The notes under the pieces are model-generated. The model was not told the DNA's origin and did not search any database. It worked only from the letters and a program-made list of their open reading frames with translations. Source: Rathayibacter sp. VKM Ac-2856 (lineage in GTDB: Bacteria > Actinomycetota > Actinomycetes > Actinomycetales > Microbacteriaceae). Taken from it: a stretch of DNA of 64,000 bases. Below, piece after piece: positions 52,128-64,000 of this stretch (the stretch's first letter is position 1; each line of letters starts with the position of its first letter). Location of the stretch: contig NZ_JABMLF010000002.1 in assembly GCF_013205055.1 (NCBI RefSeq), positions 310,001-374,000 of the forward strand, read 5' to 3'. A program made the translations under genes and the position numbers.

Positions 52128-54197
52128 ATGACGATCGAGCTCGGTGCCGACGCGGCCCCCACCCGTTTCCGCGTCCCGGACCCGGCGGGACTCCCGCTCC
52201 CCCGCGCACCCTGGATCCCCGGCCGGGCCGAGCTGCGCTACGGCGGCGACTACAACCCCGAGCAGTGGCCGCGCGAGGTCTGGGCCGAGGACGTCGCGCT
52301 GATGCGCGAGGCCGGCATCAACCTGGTCAGCGTCGGCATCTTCTCCTGGGCGCTGCTCGAGCCGCGCGAGGGCGAGTACGACTTCGGCTTCCTCGACGAG
52401 CTGCTCGACCTGCTGCACGCCGCCGGGATCGACGTCGACCTCGCCACCCCGACCACCGTCCCGCCCGCCTGGTTCTGGAGGAAGCACCCGGCCGCCCGCC
52501 CCGTCACCCGCGAGGGCCTGACGCTGGGCTGGGGCTCGCGCGGCATGGTCAGCCCGAGCTCGCCGGAGTACCGCGCCGCCGCCGTGGCGATCACCGAGCG
52601 GCTGGCCGAGCGCTACGCCGCGCACCCCGCCCTCGTGCTCTGGCACGTGCACAACGAGTACGGCGCGCCGATCAGCGAGGACTACTCCGACTACTCGGTC
52701 GCCGCCTTCCGCGTCTGGCTGCAGGCGAAGTACGGCACGCTCGACGCGCTCAACGACGCCTGGGGCACGCTCTTCTGGGGCCAGCTCTACGGCGAGTGGG
52801 ACGAGATCGACGCACCGCGCGTCTCGGCGACCGTCGTGAACCAGACCCAGCGCCTCGACTTCGCGCGCTTCACCTCCGACGCGCTGCTGGCGTGCTTCAC
52901 CGCCGAGCGCGACGCGATCAAGCGCTACTCGGACAAGCCGGTCACCACGAACTTCATGGCGACGAACTGCCCGTCGATCGACTACTGGAAGTGGAGCCGC
53001 GAGGTCGACCTGGTCGCGAACGACCACTACCTGGTCGCCGAGCGCCGCGACAACCACGTGCTGCTGGCGATGGACGCCGACCTGACGCGCTCCCTCGCGG
53101 GCGGGCGGCCGTGGATCCTGATGGAGCACTCCACCTCGAGCGTCAACTGGCAGCCGCGCAACATCGCCAAGCGGCCGGGCGAGCTCGCCCGCAACGCCGC
53201 GAGCCACCTCGCCCGCGGGGCGGACGCGATCCTGTTCTTCCAGTTCCGCGCGTCCCGCTACGGCGCGGAGAAGTTCCACTCGGCGATGCTGCCGCACGCC
53301 GGCGCGGGCACCCGCGTCTGGCGGGAGGTCGTCGAGTTCGGCGACGACCTCGGCGGGCTCTCCGCCGTGCTCGGCTCGGTCGTCCGCGCCCGGGTCGCCG
53401 TGCTGTGGGACATCGAGTCGTTCTGGGCGCACGACCTGGAGTGGCGGCCCTCGGTCGAGCTCGATCACCGCGAGCGGATCGTCGCGTTCTACACGGCGCT
53501 CTGGAACCGCGGCGTCACGGTCGACTTCGCCCACCCGCACGACGACCTCAGCGGCTACGACCTCGTCCTCGCGCCCTCGCTCTACCTGGCGGACCGGACC
53601 GCGTCGCGGAACCTCACCGAGTACGTCCGGGGCGGCGGCACCTTCGTCGCCTCCTACTTCTCCGGAGTGGTCGACGAGAACGACGCCGTCTACGAGGGCG
53701 GCTCCCCCGGCGCCCTGCGCGAGGTGCTCGGGCTCTCGATCCCCGAGTTCCTCCCGCTGCACGAGGACGAGGTGGTCACGCTCGACAGCGGGGCCACCGG
53801 CTCCGGCTGGAGCGACGACATCGTGCTCGAGGGCGCGGAGGCCGTCGCGAGCTACACCTCGGGCCCCGCCGAGGGCCGCCCGGCGATCACCCGCCACTCC
53901 CTCGGCGGCGGATCCGCCTGGTACGTCTCGACGCGCCTGGTCGGCGACGACCTCGCCGCGCTCACCGACGCCGTGCTCGCCGACGCGGGCGTGGTCGTGC
54001 CCGAGGCGGTGCCCGCCGGCCTCGAGGTCGTCGTCCGGCACGGCGAGGACGCCGACTTCACCTTCCTGATCAACCACGCCGAGACGGACGCCGAGGTGCC
54101 CGCCCCGGGCAGCGTCGAGCTCGTCGCCGGGGAGCCGGTCGGCGCGACGGTCGTCGTGCCCGCGCGCGGGGTGCGGGTGGTGCGGCACGACCGCTGA
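52128..54197 (+). CDS. Beta-galactosidase, GH42
   Basis: 689 residues from ATG 52128 (GAAGGAGA 7 nt upstream); an ATG 42 bp earlier lacks a site. YGGDYNPEQWP and GINLVSVGIFSWALLEPREG are GH42 hallmarks. Acid/base Glu is in LVLWHVHNEYGAP and nucleophile Glu in PWILMEHSTSSVNWQ. Trimerisation and C-terminal beta domains follow. Cytoplasmic; it hydrolyses galacto-oligosaccharides from galactan. Analogous to GanA. It converges with the GH53 gene at a strong terminator. Confidence 0.95.
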   Translation: MTIELGADAAPTRFRVPDPAGLPLPRAPWIPGRAELRYGGDYNPEQWPREVWAEDVALMREAGINLVSVGIFSWALLEPREGEYDFGFLDELLDLLHAAGIDVDLATPTTVPPAWFWRKHPAARPVTREGLTLGWGSRGMVSPSSPEYRAAAVAITERLAERYAAHPALVLWHVHNEYGAPISEDYSDYSVAAFRVWLQAKYGTLDALNDAWGTLFWGQLYGEWDEIDAPRVSATVVNQTQRLDFARFTSDALLACFTAERDAIKRYSDKPVTTNFMATNCPSIDYWKWSREVDLVANDHYLVAERRDNHVLLAMDADLTRSLAGGRPWILMEHSTSSVNWQPRNIAKRPGELARNAASHLARGADAILFFQFRASRYGAEKFHSAMLPHAGAGTRVWREVVEFGDDLGGLSAVLGSVVRARVAVLWDIESFWAHDLEWRPSVELDHRERIVAFYTALWNRGVTVDFAHPHDDLSGYDLVLAPSLYLADRTASRNLTEYVRGGGTFVASYFSGVVDENDAVYEGGSPGALREVLGLSIPEFLPLHEDEVVTLDSGATGSGWSDDIVLEGAEAVASYTSGPAEGRPAITRHSLGGGSAWYVSTRLVGDDLAALTDAVLADAGVVVPEAVPAGLEVVVRHGEDADFTFLINHAETDAEVPAPGSVELVAGEPVGATVVVPARGVRVVRHDR

Positions 54198-54221
54198 CGT
54201 CCCGCGCCCCCGCGCACGGCA

Positions 54222-54261
54222 GAAGGGCCGGTCTCCGTCGAACGACGGGGACCGGCCCTTC
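54222..54261. terminator. Strong bidirectional terminator
   Basis: Eighteen-bp stem GAAGGGCCGGTC... with ...GACCGGCCCTTC, GAAC loop, one G-U pair. Between convergent GH42 and GH53 genes. Confidence 0.85.
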
Positions 54262-54284
54262 CGCGTGGGATCCGGCGCCCGGCC

Positions 54285-57949
<3,665 letters not shown>

Positions 57950-58966
57950 CTACCGCCGCGCGCGCGTCGACGCCCGCACCACGAGCTCCGGCAGGAACAC
58001 CGTCTGCCGCGGGATCAGCTCCGGATCCGCCGCCTCCTCGAGCAGCACGCGCAGCGCGGTCCGCCCGATCACCGAGCTCGGCTGCCGCATCGAGGACAGC
58101 GGCACGGCGGCCGCCGCCGCGAACGAGATGTCGTCGAAGCCGATCAGCGCCATCTCGTCCGGCACGAGCATCCGCCCGTCCACGGCGAGCGCCTGCAGCA
58201 GCCCGAGGGCCACCAGATCGTTCGCCGCGAACAGCGCGTCCGGCCGGTCGCGGCGCGGCCGATCGAGGATCCGCATCCCGGCGGCGACCCCCTGCGCGAC
58301 CGTCAGCGCGGTCGTCGCCACCACCTCCAGGTCCACCGCGATCCCGCTGTTCTCCACCGCGACCCGCGCCCCCGCCAGCCGGTCCGTCACCTGGCGGATC
58401 TCGAACGGCCCGCCGACGAAGGCGAGCCGCCGCCGCCCGGTCGCGATCAGATGCTCGGCCGCCATCCGCCCGCCGGCCACGCTGTCGACCGAGACCGAGC
58501 TGTAGCGGCCGTCTCCGCTGAAGCGGTCGACCAGCACGACGGGCACCCCGCGGCCGCGCAGCTTCTCGAGCCGCTGCGAGATGTCGCCGTAGGGGGCGAT
58601 CAGCACGCCGCGCACCTGCTGCTCCTCGAACAGGTCGAGGTACTGCCGCTCGCGCGACGGGTCCTCGTCGGTGTTGCCGTAGAGCACCGCGATCTGGTGC
58701 CGCGACGCCTCGTCCTCGGCACCGCGGACCACGTCGTTGAAGAACGGGTTCTGCCCGTCGAGCACCACGAAGCCGACGGTCGAGCTGATCCCGTTGCGCA
58801 GCTTCCGGGCGGCGTCGTTGCGCACGTACCCGAGCGACTCGACCGCGGCGTTGACCCGGGCGAGCGAATCGTCGGAGACCTCGTCCGGCCGATTGAGCAC
58901 GTTGGAGACCGTGCCCACCGAGACGCCGGCCCGCAGGGCGACGTCGCGGATGCTCACTCGCGCCAC
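57950..58966 (-). CDS. LacI family regulator of rhamnose importer
   Basis: 338 residues from GTG 58966, with GGAGG 4 nt upstream. HTH VSIRDVALRAGVSVGTVSNV, hinge LNRPDEVSDDS, effector domain with FVVLDGQNPFFNDVVRGAED and FAANDLVALGLLQAL. Divergent from the rhaTPQS operon; the palindrome at 59047 is its probable operator. Confidence 0.92.
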   Translation of the reverse strand: MARVSIRDVALRAGVSVGTVSNVLNRPDEVSDDSLARVNAAVESLGYVRNDAARKLRNGISSTVGFVVLDGQNPFFNDVVRGAEDEASRHQIAVLYGNTDEDPSRERQYLDLFEEQQVRGVLIAPYGDISQRLEKLRGRGVPVVLVDRFSGDGRYSSVSVDSVAGGRMAAEHLIATGRRRLAFVGGPFEIRQVTDRLAGARVAVENSGIAVDLEVVATTALTVAQGVAAGMRILDRPRRDRPDALFAANDLVALGLLQALAVDGRMLVPDEMALIGFDDISFAAAAAVPLSSMRQPSSVIGRTALRVLLEEAADPELIPRQTVFLPELVVRASTRARR

Positions 58967-59001
58967 TCTTCCTCCAACGAAACGCCGAGCCGCTCTCCTC
59001 G

Positions 59002-59058
59002 TTGACCGCGTGCGATCGACGTCCCTATAGTAGCGATGAAGCTGACTGAATCGATTCA
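59002..59058 (+). promoter_or_regulatory. Rhamnose importer promoter and LacI operator
   Basis: The -35 TTGACC (59002-59007) and -10 TATAGT (59026-59031) have an 18-bp spacer. TGAATCGATTCA (59047-59058) is a perfect 12-bp palindrome just downstream of the expected start site, so a bound repressor would act as a roadblock. Confidence 0.7.
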
Positions 59059-59118
59059 AGTCTTTTTCACCAGCACGGTGGAGCAGGCGCGATTCACCTC
59101 GACGAGGAGGTACCACCC

Positions 59119-60624
59119 GTGGCATCAGATCCGCCACCCGCACTCGAGCTCGCCCGCGTGGTGAAGGCGTTCGGCGCCGTCGTCGCGCTGCGCTCGGGCA
59201 CCATCGCCGTGCAGCGCGGGTCGATCCACGCCCTGGTCGGCGAGAACGGCGCCGGCAAATCCACGCTCGTCAAGATCATCGCCGGGGTGCACCGTCGCGA
59301 CGCCGGCGAGTTCCTCCTCGACGGCGAGCCGGTCGACTTCTCCTCGACCGCGCAGTCCAAGGCCGCGGGCATCGCCGTGATCTACCAGGAGCCGACGCTC
59401 TTCCCGGACCTCAGCGTCACCGAGAACATCTTCATGGGCCGCCAGCCCCGCGGCCGCCTCGGCCGGATCGACCGCAAGGCGATGCGCGCCGAGGTCGTCG
59501 GCCTCTTCGAGCGCCTCGGCGTCCGGATCGACCCCGACCGCCCCGCCGAGGGCCTCTCGATCGCCGACCAGCAGATCATCGAGATCGCGAAGGCCATCTC
59601 GCTGGACGCGACGGTGCTCGTGATGGACGAGCCCACCGCGGCGCTGTCCGGCGTCGAGGTCGAGCGCCTCTTCACCGTCGCCCGGTCGCTGCGCGACGAG
59701 GGCCGTGCGCTGATCTTCATCTCGCACCGCTTCGACGAGGTCTTCTCGCTCTGCGACACGATCACCGTGATGCGCGACGGCGCCTACATCTCCACCACCG
59801 CCACCGCCGACGCCACCGTCGACGGCATCGTCCGCGAGATGGTCGGCCGCGACATCACCGAGCTCTTCCCCAAGCAGGCGACCGAGATCACCGACGTCCT
59901 GCTCGAGGTCACCGGCCTCACCGCGGCCGGCGTCTTCCACGACATCTCCTTCACCGTCCGCGCGGGCGAGATCGTCGGTCTCGCCGGCCTCGTCGGCGCC
60001 GGCCGCAGCGAGGTCGCCCGCGCCGTCTTCGGCGTCGACCCCTACGACTCCGGCACCGTCACCCTCGCCGGCGGGCGGATCCCGGCCGGCAGCCCCGCGG
60101 CCGCCATGCGCGCCGGGCTCGCGCTCGTCCCCGAGGACCGCCGCAAGCAGGGTCTCGTCCTCGACTCCTCCGTCTCGCGCAACATCACGATGGCGATCCA
60201 GAAGTCGCTCTCGAAGGGCGGCCTGATCACCGGACGCCGCGAGAACACCGCGGCCCGCGATTGGGCGGCGCGCCTGGAGGTCAAGACCGACGCACTCGAC
60301 ACCGTCGCCGGCACGCTCTCGGGCGGCAACCAGCAGAAGGTCGTGCTGGGCAAGTGGCTCGCCACCGACCCGAAGGTCCTGATCATCGACGAGCCGACCC
60401 GCGGCATCGACGTCGGCACCAAGTCCGAGGTGCACCGGCTGCTCTCGCAGCTCGCCGGAGAAGGGATGGGGATCCTGATGATCTCGTCGGAGCTGCCGGA
60501 GGTGCTCGGCATGGCCGACCGCGTCCTGGTGATGCGCGAGGGGCGGATCACCGCCGAGCTCGACCGCGCGGAGGCCACCAGCGAGACCGTCATGCTCGCC
60601 GCGACGAGAGGGGCCGCCGCATGA
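59119..60624 (+). CDS. rhaT: Rhamnose ABC importer ATP-binding protein
   Basis: 501 residues, two fused ABC domains as in RbsA/RhaT. Domain 1 has Walker [13 protein letters not shown], signature [14 protein letters not shown] and Walker [12 protein letters not shown]. Domain 2 has the degenerate Walker [14 protein letters not shown] typical of the group, signature [15 protein letters not shown] and Walker [14 protein letters not shown] start with GAGGAGGT upstream. Rhamnose specificity is inferred from the binding protein. Confidence 0.9.
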   Translation: MASDPPPALELARVVKAFGAVVALRSGTIAVQRGSIHALVGENGAGKSTLVKIIAGVHRRDAGEFLLDGEPVDFSSTAQSKAAGIAVIYQEPTLFPDLSVTENIFMGRQPRGRLGRIDRKAMRAEVVGLFERLGVRIDPDRPAEGLSIADQQIIEIAKAISLDATVLVMDEPTAALSGVEVERLFTVARSLRDEGRALIFISHRFDEVFSLCDTITVMRDGAYISTTATADATVDGIVREMVGRDITELFPKQATEITDVLLEVTGLTAAGVFHDISFTVRAGEIVGLAGLVGAGRSEVARAVFGVDPYDSGTVTLAGGRIPAGSPAAAMRAGLALVPEDRRKQGLVLDSSVSRNITMAIQKSLSKGGLITGRRENTAARDWAARLEVKTDALDTVAGTLSGGNQQKVVLGKWLATDPKVLIIDEPTRGIDVGTKSEVHRLLSQLAGEGMGILMISSELPEVLGMADRVLVMREGRITAELDRAEATSETVMLAATRGAAA

Positions 60625-61669
60625 GCACCGCCCAGGCGCCCGCGCAGAAGCGCGAGCCGGCCGCCACGCCGAGCGCCTTCTCCTCCGGATTCGGCGCGTT
60701 CATCCGGGCGCGCGAGACCGGCATCCTGCTCGCGCTGGTCCTCGTGGTCGTCGCGACGACCGCGAAGAACCCGACGTTCCTCTTCTCCCCCGACGGCTGG
60801 CGCGACCTGCTGCTGACCCCGTCGATCCTGATCCTGATCGCCGTCGGCCAGGCCATCGTGATCATCACCCGCTCGGTCGACCTCTCCGTCGGCTCGATCC
60901 TGGGGCTCACCGCCTACCTCACCGGCCGGCTGTTCCTGGACGTGCCGGGGATCCCGATCCTCGCCGTCTTCGCCGCCGGCGTCGTCTTCGGCGGTCTGCT
61001 GGGCCTGATCAACGGCGCACTCGTCGCATTCGCGAAGGTCCCGGCGCTGGTGATCACCCTCGGCACGCTCTACGCCTACCGCGGCATCAACGTGGCCTGG
61101 ACGGGCAGCGACCGGATCAACGCGTCCGACATGCCGAAGGACTTCCTCGCCCTGGGCACCGGCCAGTTCCTCACCATCCCGTACCTCACGATCATCGCGC
61201 TCGTCGTGCTGATCGCCGCGGGCTGGTACCTGCGCAACCAGCGCGCCGGCCGCGAGTTCTACGCGATCGGCTCCGACCCGGACGCGGCGCGGCTCTACGG
61301 CCTGCCCGTGACCCGGCGGATCCTCGTCGCCTTCGTCGTCTCCGGCGCGCTGACCGGCCTGGCCGGCGTGCTCTACGCGGCGCGCTACGGCACCGTCAAC
61401 TCGCAGGCCGGCTCGGGCTACGAGCTCGACGCGGTCGGCGCCGCGGTGATCGGCGGAGTCGCGATCTTCGGCGGCTCCGGCACGGTCTGGGGCGCCGCGA
61501 TCGGCGCCGTGCTGCTGCTCACCATCAACCGCGCCCTGCCGATCCTCGGCGTCCCCGACTTCTGGCAGCGGGCGGTGGTCGGCGTGCTGATCATCGGCGC
61601 GATCGTGCTCGACCGCGTGCTCTCCCTCCGCCAGTCCCGCAAGCTCCTCGCAGAGAGGGACGACTCCTG

Positions 61670-61670
<1 letters not shown>
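60621..61670 (+). CDS. rhaP: Rhamnose ABC importer permease
   Basis: 349 residues, 8-10 helices, BPD_transp_2 (RbsC-like) family: [20 protein letters not shown] near residue 90, [13 protein letters not shown], and [20 protein letters not shown], the cytoplasmic loop for the ATPase. ATGA overlap with the ATPase gene. Confidence 0.9.
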
Positions 61671-62704
<1,034 letters not shown>

Positions 62705-62774
62705 TCCCGCATCACCGGCACAGCACCCGCACCACCCCGCACCACCCCCACAGCACCTCGACGAAAGGCAGACG

Positions 62775-63821
62775 ATGATGTTCTCCTCCCGTGGGCGCCG
62801 CTTCGGCACCCTCACCGCACTGGCCGTCTCGGTCGCGCTCGCCGCGACCGGCTGCTCCGCCTCCGACGGCGACTCCGGCGGCGACTCCGGCTCCGGCGAA
62901 GGCTCGGGCGACTACTCGATCACCTTCCTGCCGAAGAACCTCGGCAACGCCTACTTCGACACCTCCGACGCCGGCGGAGAGAAGGCCATCGAGGAGTTCG
63001 GCGGCACCTACGCCGAAGTCGGCCCCGCCGAGGCCTCGCCCGACGCGCAGGTCTCCTACATCAACACGCTCACCCAGCAGGGCGCCGGAGCGATCGTCGT
63101 CTCGGCGAACGACCCGAAGGCCATCTGCGACGCCCTGAACGAGGCGCGCGACAACGGCACCAAGATCGTCACCTTCGACTCCGACACCAACGCCGACTGC
63201 CGCGACCTCTACATCAACCAGGCCACCGCCGAGGGCATCGCCAAGGCGCAGGTCGACCTGATCACCGAGCAGATCGGCGACAGCGGCGAGGTCGCGATCC
63301 TCTCCGCCTCCGCCAACGCCACGAACCAGAACGCCTGGATCGAGCTGATGGAGGAGGAGCTCACCGCGAACCACCCCGACGTCACCCTCGTCGACACCGT
63401 CTACGGCGACGACGACGACCAGACCTCGTTCGACAAGACCGCGGCCCTCCTGCAGACCCACCCCGACCTCAAGGGCATCATCTCGCCCACCACGGTCGGC
63501 ATCGCCGCCGCCGCCCGCTACCTCTCCACCTCGGACTTCAAGGGCGAGGTCGCGCTGACCGGTCTCGGCACCCCGAACCAGATGCGCGAGTTCGTCGAGG
63601 ACGGCACCGTCACCGCGTTCGCGCTGTGGAACCCGGGAGACCTCGGCTACCTCGCCGCCTACGCCGCGAAGGCCCTGATCGACGGCGACATCACCGGCGA
63701 GGAGGGCGACACCTTCGAGGCCGGCGACCTCGGCTCCTTCACCGTCGACGCCGACAACACCGTCCTCCTCGGCGACCCCTTCACCTTCACCGCCGACAAC
63801 ATCGCCGACTTCGACTTCTGA
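62775..63821 (+). CDS. rhaS: Rhamnose ABC importer substrate-binding lipoprotein
   Basis: 348 residues (an ATG at 62778 is an alternative start). Lipobox AATGC (Cys about 27), Gly/Ser/Asp spacer, then a Peripla_BP_4 fold. ITFLPKNLGNAYFD, QVSYINTLTQQGAGAIVVSA and NDPKAICDALNEARDNG match what I know of RhaS. GAAAGG lies 6 nt before the ATG. It ends the rhaTPQS operon. No rhamnose catabolic genes are within the window. Confidence 0.88.
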   Translation: MMFSSRGRRFGTLTALAVSVALAATGCSASDGDSGGDSGSGEGSGDYSITFLPKNLGNAYFDTSDAGGEKAIEEFGGTYAEVGPAEASPDAQVSYINTLTQQGAGAIVVSANDPKAICDALNEARDNGTKIVTFDSDTNADCRDLYINQATAEGIAKAQVDLITEQIGDSGEVAILSASANATNQNAWIELMEEELTANHPDVTLVDTVYGDDDDQTSFDKTAALLQTHPDLKGIISPTTVGIAAAARYLSTSDFKGEVALTGLGTPNQMREFVEDGTVTAFALWNPGDLGYLAAYAAKALIDGDITGEEGDTFEAGDLGSFTVDADNTVLLGDPFTFTADNIADFDF

Positions 63822-63898
63822 CCGAGCGCCCCACGCGGCGGGCCTGGCGGCCCACTGCTCCCCCGCTGGCCGAGCAGCACCCGCGGGGCACCCGCGGT

Positions 63899-64000
63899 CC
63901 ATGCTGATCGAGCAGCACCCGCCTCCATGCTGATCGAGTAGCGCCCGCAGGGCGCGTATCGAGATCCACCCCGTGCAAGCGCGGGCCTCGATACGCCGCT
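63899..64000. repeat. Palindromic intergenic element, runs to window end
   Basis: A short degenerate half (gctgatcgagcagcacccg) is followed by a full copy: gctgatcgagtagcgcccgc...gtatcgagatcca and inverted cctcgatacgccgct, cut by the window end. Confidence 0.8.

Overview
The window is very GC-rich and densely coded, with ATGA/GTGA gene overlaps, many GTG starts, leaderless-looking starts and LacI-regulated sugar operons. A palindromic intergenic element (core ggtcgagtagccgcgcagcg, paired with cgtatcgagacc) recurs across the window. Together these point to an actinobacterium of the Microbacteriaceae, possibly close to Rathayibacter; the genus is inference. No rRNA, tRNA, CRISPR array, transposase or phage gene was recognised.

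Layout. 1-1016: end of a membrane protein. 1036-6219: LacI regulator, two DAO-family flavoprotein oxidases and an orphan family-5 solute-binding lipoprotein. 6506-8442: two paralogous pairs of small membrane proteins. 8509-10686: MFS pump with a divergent LysR regulator. 10801-12970: a small hypothetical gene, then an AbiE-like type IV toxin-antitoxin pair. 13008-19910: rhamnoside locus (GH78 alpha-rhamnosidase, LacI, three-gene ABC importer). 20364-22860: a duplicated cassette of a secreted or membrane protein plus tandem 59-residue two-helix membrane proteins, each cassette led by a near-identical hairpin leader. I consider this the most unusual locus here. 22942-30000: assorted MFS pumps, a stress-type SDR, a DUF1761 protein and a TetR regulator, separated by tandem repeats of 34 and 92 bp.

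30132-32126 is a partner-switching cassette (GAF-PP2C phosphatase, STAS antagonist, anti-sigma kinase). 32163-36601 is a MarR regulator followed by a surface-protein locus with a SipW-type signal peptidase between two SipW-type exported proteins. 36711-43964 is a sugar or polyol oxidation region (alcohol dehydrogenase, two Gfo/Idh/MocA dehydrogenases, DUF993 protein, TIM-barrel isomerase, LacI) with twin LacI operators 42 bp apart.

45042-57388 looks like a galactan utilisation locus resembling Bacillus ganRSPQAB: secreted GH53 endo-galactanase, galacto-oligosaccharide ABC importer, cytoplasmic GH42 and GH35 beta-galactosidases and a LacI regulator. 57950-63821 is a rhamnose ABC importer (rhaT-P-Q-S order) with its own LacI regulator, and complements the GH78 locus. 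The overall picture is a plant- or soil-associated scavenger of pectin side-chain sugars (galactan, rhamnose). Start codons were chosen from Shine-Dalgarno position, family N-termini and overlaps. All family assignments come from reading sequence motifs, not from database searches.
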